A stretch of DNA of 64,000 bases from Catenibacterium mitsuokai (GTDB taxonomy: Bacteria; Bacillota_I; Bacilli_A; Erysipelotrichales; Coprobacillaceae), in the NCBI RefSeq assembly GCF_025148785.1, contig NZ_CP102271.1, positions 813,569 to 877,568 of the forward strand. The letters run 5' to 3'. The position numbers and the translations under genes are program-made. The notes below the pieces were generated by a model. It was not told the DNA's origin. It searched no databases and saw nothing but the letters and a program-made list of their open reading frames with translations. Numbering within the stretch: position 1 is the stretch's first letter; the number at the start of each line of letters is the position of its first letter. Positions 9,528 through 17,948 of this stretch are shown one piece after another.

Positions 9528-9560
9528 AGTAGTCAGATTTACGTATATGAGGTGAAAGAA

Positions 9561-10040
9561 ATGGATAAAAAAGTGCAAATTAGTAGAGAAGGTTTTGAAA
9601 AGCTAAAAGCTGAAAGAGAAAACCTTATTAACGTTGAAAGACCAGCTGTCATTGAAGAAATTAAGCTTGCAAGAAGCCAGGGTGACTTATCAGAAAATGC
9701 TGACTACGATGCAGCAAGAGATAAACAGGCTCGTATTGAAGAAAGAATCAAAGAATTAGAAGTAATGATGCAGAATGCAGTTATCATTGGTTCTGATGTT
9801 AAGGTAGATACTCATGTTGTAAACTTAGGCGCTACTGTAACAGTTCTTGATTTATCTGAAGAAAATCCTGAACCTGATACATTTACAATCTTAGGTTCTA
9901 CAGAAACTGATCCATTACATGGTAAGATTTCTAATGAATCTCCACTTGCGAAAGCATTAATGACTCATAAGATTGGTGATGTTGTAACAGTCGGTGTTGC
10001 AAAACCTTATGATGTTGAAATTGTAGATATTAAATATTAA
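9561..10040 (+). CDS. greA: Transcription elongation factor GreA
   Basis: A 159-residue cleavage factor that rescues backtracked RNA polymerase. The N-terminal coiled coil carries the acidic tip motif GDLSENADYDAARDKQ (about residues 41-56). The C-terminal FKBP-like domain contains SPLAKALMTHKIGD. ATG at 9561 is chosen because GAGGTGA lies six bases before it; a GTG at 9552 would sit inside that ribosome site. It is separated from udk by a mobile-element remnant, so its promoter is probably its own or lies in the remnant. A strong terminator follows. Confidence 0.96.
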   Translation: MDKKVQISREGFEKLKAERENLINVERPAVIEEIKLARSQGDLSENADYDAARDKQARIEERIKELEVMMQNAVIIGSDVKVDTHVVNLGATVTVLDLSEENPEPDTFTILGSTETDPLHGKISNESPLAKALMTHKIGDVVTVGVAKPYDVEIVDIKY

Positions 10041-10050
10041 TAGTATAAAA

Positions 10051-10092
10051 AGAAGCCTCCTAATTATTTAACTAATCAGGAGGCTTCTTTTC
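10051..10092 (+). terminator. Rho-independent terminator of greA
   Basis: Long stem AGAAGCCTCCT plus ATTA against TAAT plus AGGAGGCTTCT with one mismatch, then TTTT. It lies 11 bases after the greA stop. Confidence 0.88.
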
Positions 10093-10356
10093 TTATGTTG
10101 GCAATACAACTATAGATGAAAAACTATTTCTGGATTGTATGAAATTAATTACGCCATTATTTCTTTCACTAATTGGTTAATACTATTTTTTTAGTAAAGG
10201 AAGATAGTGTGAAACAATGAGGTAGGGATTTTCTGTCGTTTCTTTAGATAAAATTTAAACTGAATGACAGTATATTAAACTTATGTAATTGTAAATGAAG
10301 AAAAAATATAATATCATGGTAATAACAAATCGGAGTTTACGGAGGGGTGATTATAG
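10093..10356. other. Intergenic stretch without a recognisable gene
   Basis: AT-rich, with stops in all frames. A TATAAT at 10307-10312 is the only promoter-like element, and no well-spaced -35 box is visible. It leads to the hypothetical gene at 10357, whose ribosome site is GGAGGGG. I see no RNA gene or repeat here. Confidence 0.5.
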
Positions 10357-10734
10357 ATGAGTTTTATAGATGATGCATTATCAGAAATTAGTAATGGTGA
10401 GGACTTTGTTCAAGCAATGGCAGATATTTATGAATATCCAGAAATAAGAAGTGAGTTAGATAAATTACCCTCTTGGATTAGAAATATCATAGCAGTCATT
10501 GATTATGATACGGAATTAGCTATGAATGGTTTAGATTTTAAATCTTATGAGAATATTGTTGATGCATTGACTGATATGGGATTGATTGAAGAAGCAGAAG
10601 CACTAATTGCTTTTGAGGAGAAACCTTCACAAGAAGAGGCAGATATTTGCTATTCAAAACTTGCTCTTAATAATGATTATGACGCATTTTGGAATAAGGT
10701 ATATTCGTATGCTGACGAAAATATAAAGAGATAA
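10357..10734 (+). CDS. Hypothetical acidic protein, weakly DMP19/DUF4375-like
   Basis: A 125-residue soluble protein, not firmly recognised. The stretch IDYDTELAMNGLDFKSYENI, followed by a helix pair DALTDMGLIEEAEALI, resembles the DMP19/DUF4375 family, whose members include immunity-like proteins. That is a weak resemblance read by eye. A good GGAGGGG site precedes ATG. No toxin or transport gene is next to it. The same frame stays open for 35 further codons after the TAA stop, so a longer ancestral protein is possible. Confidence 0.6.
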   Translation: MSFIDDALSEISNGEDFVQAMADIYEYPEIRSELDKLPSWIRNIIAVIDYDTELAMNGLDFKSYENIVDALTDMGLIEEAEALIAFEEKPSQEEADICYSKLALNNDYDAFWNKVYSYADENIKR

Positions 10735-10842
10735 ATTCAAGTTTATTGCACCTATGGTTATCAGCTTATAACTAATAGAATAACATATGTACAAAGAGCA
10801 TCTCTTGCAATGGAATTATTAAAAAAAGAAGATACAGCATAA
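10735..10842 (+). other. Possible C-terminal remnant in frame after the hypothetical gene
   Basis: After the TAA at 10732-10734 the same frame is open for 35 codons to TAA at 10840, reading ...YGYQLITNRITYVQRAS... and ending MELLKKEDTA. This may be the former C-terminus of the upstream gene or a fragment of another gene. No start codon or ribosome site suits it as an independent gene. Confidence 0.3.
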
Positions 10843-10845
10843 TCA

Positions 10846-10880
10846 AAGGGAAAGGCCTCAATAGCCTTTCCCTTAGTTTT
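10846..10880. terminator. Terminator between convergent genes
   Basis: Stem AAAGGGAAAGGC/GCCTTTCCCTT with loop CTCAATA, followed by TAGTTTTT on the plus strand and preceded by A-rich sequence. It lies between the plus-strand hypothetical gene and the minus-strand ABC operon and can serve both. Confidence 0.7.
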
Positions 10881-11674
10881 TATTTCAACAACATTCTGTC
10901 ATTCACAAATTCACTGCCACTTGCTTCTTCAAACTTCTTAAGTAGGAAAGGAACAGTTAATTTCTTTTTTTCTTCACCTTTTACATCATAGATGATTTGA
11001 CCATTGTACATCATGATCAATCTATTTCCTACATCGATAGCCTGCTGCATATCATGAGTAACCATCATTGCAGTTAATTTCTGCTCAGTGACAATCTTAT
11101 TAGTCAAAAGTAATACCTTAGCACTCGTTGCCGGATCAAGAGCGGCTGTATGTTCATCAAGTAAGAGAATCTTAGGCTTTGTGACAGTCGCCATTAACAG
11201 TGTAAGAGCCTGTCTTTGTCCACCTGATAATAAACCTACCTTACTTGTCATTCTCTCTTCTAGGCCTAAATTTAAGGTCTTTAAGAGGTCATAATACAAC
11301 TTCTTTTCTTCTTTCTTGATACCCCACTTTAAAGTACGCTTCTGACCACGTCTTTTAGCCATGGCAAGGTTTTCATCAATCTGCATATCAGCTGCAGTAC
11401 CCATCATAGGATCCTGGAATACACGACCAATAAGACCTGCACGTTTATATTCTGGATACAAAGAAATATCTTTATCATCTAGTTTAATATGACCACAATC
11501 AATAGGATAAACACCTGCAATCATATTCATTAAAGTGGATTTACCAGCACCGTTACCACCAATAACAGTAACGAAATCTCCATCATCTAATTGAAGATTA
11601 ATATCAATCAAGGCCTTCTTCTCATTAATAGTGCCAAGGTTAAATGTTTTTGATACATGTTCAATCTTAAGCAT
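10880..11674 (-). CDS. ABC transporter ATP-binding protein (amino-acid import, TrpZ-like)
   Basis: ATPase subunit of about 264 residues. Walker A is GGNGAGKSTLM, the signature is LLSGGQRQALTLLMA, Walker B is KILLLDEHTAALDP, and the switch histidine is in VTHDMQQA. The start at 11674 (MLKIEHVSKTF) is preferred because AGAGGTGG lies nine bases upstream; an ATG at 11683 would be one base from that site. It overlaps the permease gene. With the permease and the lipoprotein it forms the three-gene importer of the TrpXYZ/PF04392 type, transcribed from the T-box leader at 13.8 kb. Confidence 0.9.
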   Translation of the reverse strand: MLKIEHVSKTFNLGTINEKKALIDINLQLDDGDFVTVIGGNGAGKSTLMNMIAGVYPIDCGHIKLDDKDISLYPEYKRAGLIGRVFQDPMMGTAADMQIDENLAMAKRRGQKRTLKWGIKKEEKKLYYDLLKTLNLGLEERMTSKVGLLSGGQRQALTLLMATVTKPKILLLDEHTAALDPATSAKVLLLTNKIVTEQKLTAMMVTHDMQQAIDVGNRLIMMYNGQIIYDVKGEEKKKLTVPFLLKKFEEASGSEFVNDRMLLK

Positions 11675-12590
11675 TTTTCTCATCCACCTCTTTTGTAAGT
11701 TTCTTATAGTTTGCAGTCTGTTTTCTATTAGCCATTAATACTGGAATAGTTAATGCGAGAGCTACAATAAATGCAGTGAGTAGCTTTAAGTCATCAGTTG
11801 ATAAACCTAACTGGATAACAACGGCGATAATAATACGATAAATAATTGAACCAACAATAATCGCAATCAGTCTCTTTAAGAAACTACCATAACGACCAAA
11901 GATGACTTCACCAATAACGATAGACGCAAGACCCATAACGATTGCACCCATACCGATCTTGACATCGCCATAACCAACTGACTGACCAACCATGGCACCA
12001 CTTAAGGCGATTAAGGCATTTGAAATCACTAAACCAAGTAGCTTAGTATAATCAGTATTGACACCAACAGCTCTTACCATCTGTTCATTATTACCAGTAG
12101 CACGTAATGCATTACCTAATTCAGTTCCAAAGAACCAATAGAGAATGGCAATGACAATAGCTACTGCAATAACACCTACAATAAGTGTAGACTGTGAAAC
12201 AGTTAAACCAACCATTGGTCCCCAGTCATATAAGCTTTCTGTTTGTAATAATGGGATGTTTGATTTACCCATAATACGTAAGTTGATTGAATATAAGCCT
12301 AACTGTGCAAGGATACCAGCAAGGATAGCAGGAATCTTACATTTAGTATGTAATAAACCAGTCACAAATCCAGCAAGTGCTCCTGCAAGAGTTGCTGCAA
12401 GAATTGCAATAATTGGATTACCATGATTTGTAAGAATAACAGCACATACAGCACTTCCTGTTGCGAAAGAACCATCACATGTCATATCTGCAATATCTAA
12501 TAGACGAAATGTAATATAAACACCAACTGCCATAATGCCCCATAGGACACCCTGATAAGTCGCACTTTGTAATGCTAAAAATAAAGACAT
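11667..12590 (-). CDS. ABC transporter permease (TrpY-like, BPD_transp_2 type)
   Basis: A 307-residue integral membrane protein with about eight to nine hydrophobic helices, for example GVLWGIMAVGVYITFRLLDI at the N-terminus and MAIVIAILYWFF-type segments in the middle. It is related to the LivH/RbsC-like permeases used with PF04392 binding proteins. Its start is 13 bases after the binding-protein stop, and its 3' end overlaps the ATPase gene, so the order is lipoprotein, permease, ATPase. Substrate is inferred from the regulator: an aromatic amino acid. Confidence 0.9.
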   Translation of the reverse strand: MSLFLALQSATYQGVLWGIMAVGVYITFRLLDIADMTCDGSFATGSAVCAVILTNHGNPIIAILAATLAGALAGFVTGLLHTKCKIPAILAGILAQLGLYSINLRIMGKSNIPLLQTESLYDWGPMVGLTVSQSTLIVGVIAVAIVIAILYWFFGTELGNALRATGNNEQMVRAVGVNTDYTKLLGLVISNALIALSGAMVGQSVGYGDVKIGMGAIVMGLASIVIGEVIFGRYGSFLKRLIAIIVGSIIYRIIIAVVIQLGLSTDDLKLLTAFIVALALTIPVLMANRKQTANYKKLTKEVDEKNA

Positions 12591-12603
12591 TCTCTTTCAC
12601 TCC

Positions 12604-13572
12604 TTAAATAAGTTCAGCCTTATCTAATACTTCCTGTGGTACTTTAATACCAAGCTTTTCCATCTGAGCTTTATTGACCTTTAATTTACAGTCGCTCGCT
12701 TTTAAGTATTCAATAGGCATAGTTGCTGGATTACCTTTACCAGTTAGGATCTTAATAGCCTGTTTACCGGCAATACTACCTAAGTTATAATAATCAATAC
12801 CATAAGTAGCTAAACCACCCTTAGTACACATACCTTCTTCACCAACAATAACAGGGATTTTAGCCTGATCAGTCACTTTTACAACTGCTGGGATATTAGA
12901 AGCAAGTAGGTTATCCGTTGGAATATATAAAGCATCTGCTTTACCTACAATAGAATCAGTGACTGACTGGATTTCATTAGATTCAGAAACAGTCTTAATT
13001 AATGGTGTCATACCCTGAGCTTTGATTTCTTTGACAGCCATCTTACCCTGAATTTCAGAGTTAGATTCATTACCTGCATACATAACAGCAACAGTCTTTG
13101 CGTTAGGCATAATCTGTTTTAATAATTTAATCTGTTCTTTAACAGGTGTTAAATCACTTGCCCCAGTTACATTTCCACCAGGTTTCTTATTTGATTTAAC
13201 TAATTTACTACCAGCTGGATCAGTAACGGCAGATACAACAACTGGAATATCTTTAGTCTTCTTTACAACAGCCTGAGCTGCAGGAGTTGCAATTGCGTAA
13301 ATCAAATCATTTCCATCATTCACTAAGCTTTCTGCAATAGTTTCACAGTTAGAGTTTTCACCACTGGCATTCTTTAAAGTAATATTAGAAGCCTTATAGC
13401 CTGCTTTTACAAGAGTATCCTTAAATCCCTTATAGGATGCATCCAATGCATCATGCTGCATATATTGGATGACTCCAATCTTGACATCAGCCTTATCTTT
13501 TGTACTAGACTGACTACCACAGCCAGTTAATGCAAGACCAACTGCCATTAAACCACATACAAATTTCTTCAT
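12604..13572 (-). CDS. ABC transporter substrate-binding lipoprotein (PF04392, TrpX-like)
   Basis: A 322-residue lipoprotein. The signal peptide MKKFVCGLMAVGLALTGCG has a lipobox LTGC, with the lipidated Cys at residue 18. The mature part is the ABC_sub_bind fold: IGVIQYMQHDALDASYKGF, then IATPAAQAV, then PVVVSAVTDP. Family members bind tryptophan or related ligands in Streptococcus-type TrpXYZ systems. It is the first gene after a T-box leader, so expression should rise when the cognate tRNA is uncharged. A GGAGG site precedes ATG. Confidence 0.92.
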   Translation of the reverse strand: MKKFVCGLMAVGLALTGCGSQSSTKDKADVKIGVIQYMQHDALDASYKGFKDTLVKAGYKASNITLKNASGENSNCETIAESLVNDGNDLIYAIATPAAQAVVKKTKDIPVVVSAVTDPAGSKLVKSNKKPGGNVTGASDLTPVKEQIKLLKQIMPNAKTVAVMYAGNESNSEIQGKMAVKEIKAQGMTPLIKTVSESNEIQSVTDSIVGKADALYIPTDNLLASNIPAVVKVTDQAKIPVIVGEEGMCTKGGLATYGIDYYNLGSIAGKQAIKILTGKGNPATMPIEYLKASDCKLKVNKAQMEKLGIKVPQEVLDKAELI

Positions 13573-13607
13573 AATAGATTCCTCCCTTTTTTCTTTCCCC
13601 TAAAAAC

Positions 13608-13826
13608 AAAAAAATTCACCCCAAGAGGGCGAATTATCGCGGTACCACCTCTAGTTCATTAGTCATAGACTAACCTCACTAAATAGCGATAACGGGCAAC
13701 CCGGGAAGTATTTTGTACTTCCAACTCCATGGTGAATTCAAGAATGTCTGCGTATGATTCGCACCAGCCATCATATCTCTTATGCCTCACATTTCTTTAC
13801 TATGTCATTTCTCTGTTTTTATAATA
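13608..13826 (-). ncRNA. T-box leader of the ABC transporter operon, apparent UUC (Phe) specifier
   Basis: On the minus strand the leader contains the T-box core AGGTGGTACCGCG (13638-13650), followed by a terminator with stem AATTCGCC/GGTGAATT and a T run (13608-13634). Upstream lies an AGAGA...CTGGTGCGAA Stem I region. Near the 3' side of Stem I comes GAA-TTC-ACC, placing the specifier triplet at 13734-13736. By the GAA-NNN-ACC layout seen in other T-boxes, this would read UUC, for phenylalanine. The T-box identity is secure; the specifier is an inference by eye. Confidence 0.92.
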
Positions 13827-13833
13827 TAAAAAT

Positions 13834-13862
13834 ATAATATAGAAATATTAAGGAAAAGTCAA
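13834..13862 (-). promoter_or_regulatory. Promoter of the T-box/ABC transporter operon
   Basis: On the minus strand TTGACT (13857-13862), a 17-base spacer and TATTAT (13834-13839). It sits about 10 bases upstream of the predicted T-box RNA start. This is a strong consensus match with optimal spacing. Confidence 0.7.
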
Positions 13863-13906
13863 ACAAAACTTTTAAAAGTTAGGGAAAAAACAAAAAGGAA
13901 TACAAG

Positions 13907-13932
13907 AAAAAAGAGCAGAATAATCTGCTCTT
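13907..13932 (-). terminator. Terminator of the TPR/cold-shock-like gene
   Basis: On the minus strand a 9-bp stem AAGAGCAGA/TCTGCTCTT with a four-base loop, followed by a run of T. It overlaps the stop codon of the gene at 13931-15178. Confidence 0.85.
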
Positions 13933-15178
13933 AGTAGTTGATTTCTTCGTAAAGAACTTTTAAAAGGACAGCCTTAGAACTCATCTGCTGACGTTTTCTA
14001 TCATAAGTCTTAATTACGCTGTATTCAACAACGTCATACTTTTCAACTTCTTCATCATCAAGGAAATCAGCCTGTCTGAAGAATAAGTTTTCTTCACCAT
14101 CCTGGAAGATACTACCAAAATTCTTATCATGGTTGTAGAATACAACTTTGCCTTCATGACGAGTAATGTAGTTTTCAAGATGATAGATGACTTCACTATA
14201 TACACGATCAAATGCATCGCTGGCAGTTAAATCAGCATAATCAGTTAAATCAACATCTGCTTCATAAGTCTTACCATTTTCTTCTTCTAGCTTCTTAATG
14301 AGGCATTCTGCAAGTGCATGAGCCTTATCCTGACCCTTAGCCTTTGCCATTGCTGAAATCTTCTTATAATCTTCGATATTCTTGTAATCGAATCCACCCT
14401 TGAAGAACTTATCAACTAGAAGTGTATAAGCATCATCTTCACGATTTGTATTCATATAAAGCTTATAAAGGATTTCAAATGAATCTACTGCATTGAAATG
14501 ACCCTGTAAAGCGATGAATTCATTTTCAGCTTCTTCATAACGTCCAAGTTCAACTAGAGAGCTTGCACGATAATATTTAACCCAGTTAAGGTTATTATAA
14601 TGCCACTTTAAGTTGTAAGTGAAAGCAATGTTCGCAGTTTCAACACATGCTCTATATGATTCAAGTTCATATAATGCACGTACTTTCATACGATACCATT
14701 TTTCTTTCTTACTTTCGAATTCTTTACCATCTTTATTAACAAATGGTTTATCTTCTAGAGTAGGTGCATCTAAATAGTCTAATAATTCAGATAACTTCTT
14801 ATAGTCTACTGGATTAGCCTTTAATACATGCTTAATAGCCTTATTGACTGCAGCTTCAAGTGGAGAATATCTCTCCTGTTTACAATATTTTGCGATTTCT
14901 TCTAGGATACCATAGAATAAACTTTTGTTCTTAGAAATTTCTTCATCGCTGATGTTGATATACTTATTATAAAGAGCATAGCCAAAATAATTGATATATC
15001 CTTTTAATTCTGGTGCCATTTCAAGGAATGTTCTTCCTACTTCAATAGCTTCATCAGTCTTACCCTGATTCTTTAATTCTTTAACGAAATCACGTGCCTG
15101 GAATTCGCTGAATGAAGAGGCATCCTCTTCGAAACGGTTCTTATAAGCCGTTAAATCTTTTACTTTTGATTCTTCCAC
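13931..15178 (-). CDS. TPR-like protein with C-terminal cold-shock-like OB-fold
   Basis: A 415-residue soluble protein. Residues about 15-300 are helical repeats of TPR type, for example KVRALYELESYRACVETANI and SSLVELGRYEEAENEFIALQ. The last 70 residues look like a cold-shock/S1-type OB-fold: GKVVFYNHDKNFGSIFQDG followed by NLFFRQADFLDDEEVEKYDV. The (F/Y)xxxxxFGxI...FF pattern is the nucleic-acid-binding signature of cold-shock proteins. An RNA-binding scaffold role is my inference; I do not recognise a named gene. It stands alone between the T-box operon and glmS, with its own terminator. Confidence 0.8.
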   Translation of the reverse strand: MEESKVKDLTAYKNRFEEDASSFSEFQARDFVKELKNQGKTDEAIEVGRTFLEMAPELKGYINYFGYALYNKYINISDEEISKNKSLFYGILEEIAKYCKQERYSPLEAAVNKAIKHVLKANPVDYKKLSELLDYLDAPTLEDKPFVNKDGKEFESKKEKWYRMKVRALYELESYRACVETANIAFTYNLKWHYNNLNWVKYYRASSLVELGRYEEAENEFIALQGHFNAVDSFEILYKLYMNTNREDDAYTLLVDKFFKGGFDYKNIEDYKKISAMAKAKGQDKAHALAECLIKKLEEENGKTYEADVDLTDYADLTASDAFDRVYSEVIYHLENYITRHEGKVVFYNHDKNFGSIFQDGEENLFFRQADFLDDEEVEKYDVVEYSVIKTYDRKRQQMSSKAVLLKVLYEEINY

Positions 15179-15227
15179 ATTATCACCCCTACGAGATATT
15201 ATACATTTTTTTATTATTGATGTGAAG

Positions 15228-15253
15228 AAAAAACGAACGTAGTTCTCCGTTCG
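15228..15253 (-). terminator. Terminator of glmS
   Basis: On the minus strand CGAACG (15248-15253) pairs with CGTTCG (15234-15239), followed by TTTTTT. Between it and the glmS stop lie three tandem copies of a GTTATTC heptamer (plus-strand reading). Confidence 0.7.
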
Positions 15254-15267
15254 TTATTCGTTATTCG

Positions 15268-17067
15268 TTATTCTACAGTCACTGATTTAGCAAGGTTACG
15301 AGGTTTATCAACATCACAGCCTTTAATACATGCTGTATGGTATGCGATTAACTGTAATGGGATAGCAACAAGTACACTCTGTAATAAAGGATGAATATTA
15401 GGAAGATAATAAGTGTTTTCTACACCGCTGACTTCTTGTCCTTCAACAGTAAATAGAACGACTTCAGCACCTCTCGCAATTGTTTCCTGAATATTAGAGA
15501 TAGTCTTTGCGGCAACATGAGGCTGAGTGGCAACTGCAATGACTACAGTTCCAGGTTCAATTAAGGCAATAGGACCATGTTTTAATTCACCGGCAATATA
15601 AGCATCAGCATGTACATAAGATACTTCTTTAAGCTTTAAAGCACCTTCTAGCACGCTGGCATAATCTAGACTTCTTCCGATAAAGTAGCAGTCATGTTTT
15701 TCTTTTAATAGCTTAGCATAGCTTTCGAATGTCTTTTCATCTTCAAGTAACTTAGAAACATATTCTGGAAGATTATTTAACTGTTCCATGAGATCAGTAT
15801 TAATTGCATTGTCTCTCTTATTGGCAATATATAAGGCAATAAGTGTAAGTAATACTAACTGGGTTGTATAAGCTTTTGTAGAAGCAACTGCAATCTCAGG
15901 ACCAGCACAAGTATAAAGTGTATACTGCGCATCTCTAGAAATAGTTGAACCTAATACATTAGTGACTGCAATTGTTGTACAGCCTTTTTCATTAGCAAGC
16001 TTTAATGCAGCAAGAGTATCAGCTGTTTCACCAGACTGAGATACAAAGATACATAAAGTCTTTTCATCAATAATTGGATCATTATAACGGAATTCACTGG
16101 CTACCTGTGTAAGAACTGGTAGACGAGTGGCACGTTCTAGAATAGAAGCTCCACATAATCCAGCATGATAAGCAGTACCACATGCAACATAATAAACCTT
16201 ATTGAATTTATTAAAATCAACATCTTTTAATTCATCTAAAACAATAGAATCCTTGAAAATACGACCTCTTAATGTTTCCTGGATCACATGAGGCTGTTCA
16301 TTGATTTCCTTTAACATATATGTATCGTAACCATTCTTCTGAGCCGCTTCCATATCATAAGGAATAGTAGTCATTTCTTTGGTGATTTCTTCACCATCTT
16401 TATTATAGAAAGTAATGCTGTCTTTCTTTAATACAGCCATTTCTAAATCATCTAGGAAATAAACATCTTTAGTATAAGCAAGTAAAGCAGGAATATCACT
16501 GGCTGCAACACTTGCATCTTCAGTACGTCCAATAACGAGTGGACTAGCCTTTTTAGCTACAACTACTTCATCAGGATGTTCTGTAGAAACAATACAAAGC
16601 GCATAACTTCCATCAATACAGTTTAATGTTTTCTTTACTGCTTCTAGAAGATCTCCTTCATAGAAATAGTCCAAACACATAACAACAACTTCTGAATCTG
16701 TTTCACTTTGGAATGAATAACCCTTTTCTAGCAAAATATCTTTTAATTCTCTATAGTTTTCAATAATACCGTTGTGTACAATAGAAAGAGTATTATCTGG
16801 ATTTGTATGAGGATGTGAATTCAAGTTAGAAGGCACACCATGAGTTGCCCATCTTGTATGACCAATACCTACATGACCAGTCATATCATGATTTTTTAGC
16901 TTTTCTTCTAGGTTCTTTAAACGACCTTTACACTTAACAGTTGTAAGAGTGTTATTTAACACTGTTACACCTGCAGAGTCATATCCTCTGTATTCAAGTT
17001 TAGCAAGCCCCTGCATTAAAAAAGGTAGGGCTTCACCATTGCCGCAATAAGCTGTAATACCACACAT
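15268..17067 (-). CDS. glmS: Glutamine--fructose-6-phosphate aminotransferase (isomerizing)
   Basis: A 599-residue enzyme that makes glucosamine-6-phosphate, the entry to cell-wall amino sugars. ATG at 17067 is chosen because the mature N-terminus must be Met-Cys-Gly (MCGITAYCGNG), with Cys the glutaminase nucleophile; AGGAGG lies upstream. A longer open frame to 17160 runs through the ribozyme and is not coding. The order is an N-terminal glutaminase domain, then two SIS domains (SQSGETADTLAALK near residue 350, and a second near 460). The C-terminal DKPRNLAKSVTVE is the family tail. Expression is controlled by the upstream glmS ribozyme and opposed metabolically by NagB at 55.3 kb. Confidence 0.97.
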   Translation of the reverse strand: MCGITAYCGNGEALPFLMQGLAKLEYRGYDSAGVTVLNNTLTTVKCKGRLKNLEEKLKNHDMTGHVGIGHTRWATHGVPSNLNSHPHTNPDNTLSIVHNGIIENYRELKDILLEKGYSFQSETDSEVVVMCLDYFYEGDLLEAVKKTLNCIDGSYALCIVSTEHPDEVVVAKKASPLVIGRTEDASVAASDIPALLAYTKDVYFLDDLEMAVLKKDSITFYNKDGEEITKEMTTIPYDMEAAQKNGYDTYMLKEINEQPHVIQETLRGRIFKDSIVLDELKDVDFNKFNKVYYVACGTAYHAGLCGASILERATRLPVLTQVASEFRYNDPIIDEKTLCIFVSQSGETADTLAALKLANEKGCTTIAVTNVLGSTISRDAQYTLYTCAGPEIAVASTKAYTTQLVLLTLIALYIANKRDNAINTDLMEQLNNLPEYVSKLLEDEKTFESYAKLLKEKHDCYFIGRSLDYASVLEGALKLKEVSYVHADAYIAGELKHGPIALIEPGTVVIAVATQPHVAAKTISNIQETIARGAEVVLFTVEGQEVSGVENTYYLPNIHPLLQSVLVAIPLQLIAYHTACIKGCDVDKPRNLAKSVTVE

Positions 17068-17089
17068 AATCTTGTCCTCCTTGTTTTGT

Positions 17090-17245
17090 GGAATAAAAAC
17101 GTTAAAACAAAGGAGTACCTGATGAAATCTGTTGGCTGATTGCTCAGTGTTTTTGTTCATCGTTTAGGCAGTACTATGCCTCTAGACCATCCGCCGAATA
17201 GTTCGATTAATCTAGTCCTCGTCAACTTATACAAGTCCTGGCGCT
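17090..17245 (-). ncRNA. glmS ribozyme (glucosamine-6-phosphate-activated self-cleaving leader)
   Basis: On the minus strand the leader reads A|GCGCCAGGACTTG, then GTTGACGAGGACTAG, then ATCGAACTATTCGGCGGATGG. These are the conserved core segments of the glmS ribozyme. Predicted cleavage lies between 17245 and 17244. It precedes glmS directly. GlcN-6-P binding causes cleavage and mRNA decay, giving feedback control. The 3' limit is approximate. Confidence 0.93.
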
Positions 17246-17277
17246 TTTTTTAATATCACTTTATCTTAACTGTGACT

Positions 17278-17283
17278 ATTATA
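17278..17283 (-). promoter_or_regulatory. -10 box for the glmS ribozyme transcript
   Basis: A perfect TATAAT on the minus strand, about 33 bases upstream of the ribozyme cleavage site. No convincing -35 with a 17-base spacer is visible, so this is a partial promoter call. The rest of the 17246-17416 gap shows nothing else recognisable. Confidence 0.4.
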
Positions 17284-17416
17284 TGCTTGATATGTGATAA
17301 ATCAATCAATAATATTGATATTTTAAAAATATGAAAACGATATAAAACTTTATATACAAATTACAGAGAAAAATAGAAAATTTAAAAGTATATATAAGAG
17401 TAGGAGGGATATTTAT

Positions 17417-17941
17417 ATGAAAGAAGATTTAGAAGGGAATATTGAAGAACTCAAAAATTATTTGAATAAACTTGATGAGAGTGGCTTATATGATGCTGAG
17501 AAGTATTCACGTTCTTTACTGCATCAGACAAGTCAGTTATCTTATTTTTATTGTTCTTTAGTGAAGGATGGTTCTCCTTCAGACACTTATTATCATGTTC
17601 ATAAGCGTCCTAAGGAACATCAGATGGCTTATTTTAATATTGGCAGGGGGTTTCCTAAAGAACTGATGGATGGCCATTGGTGCTATATCGTGAAAGATCT
17701 AGGTTATAAGATGCTGATCATACCTTGTACATCCATAAAAAAAGAATCATCACCATTGAATCCTCATTTTGAAAAAGATCTGACTGTTATAGATGATCAT
17801 GGACTGATTACCCATTCAAGAATGCAGTTGACTGATTTACGTACAGTGGATATTCAGCGACTTGATTGTCGTAAGCCATTCTATACTGTATGCGATGATC
17901 GAGAAGAAATCAGAAATTTCATAATAGAACATCTATTTTAA
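17417..17941 (+). CDS. PemK/MazF-like protein without a visible antitoxin
   Basis: A 174-residue protein. Residues about 60-170 resemble the PemK/MazF endoribonuclease fold: a KRPKEHQMAYFNIGRGFP segment, then DGHWCYIVKD, then MLIIPCTSIKK, then SRMQLTDLRTVDIQRL and a conserved C-terminal helix. MazF proteins cut mRNA and are normally paired with a small antitoxin. None precedes this gene, but the N-terminal 55 residues form a helical extension that could act in cis (inference). A GGAGG site precedes ATG. The stop codon abuts an IS1595 insertion. The fold call rests on reading by eye. Confidence 0.65.
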   Translation: MKEDLEGNIEELKNYLNKLDESGLYDAEKYSRSLLHQTSQLSYFYCSLVKDGSPSDTYYHVHKRPKEHQMAYFNIGRGFPKELMDGHWCYIVKDLGYKMLIIPCTSIKKESSPLNPHFEKDLTVIDDHGLITHSRMQLTDLRTVDIQRLDCRKPFYTVCDDREEIRNFIIEHLF

Positions 17942-17948
17942 ATTTATT

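Noticed and set aside
17068..17160. N-terminal extension of GlmS to 17160
   Set aside because: It would run through the glmS ribozyme and hide the essential N-terminal Cys; Met-Cys-Gly at 17067 with AGGAGG is correct.
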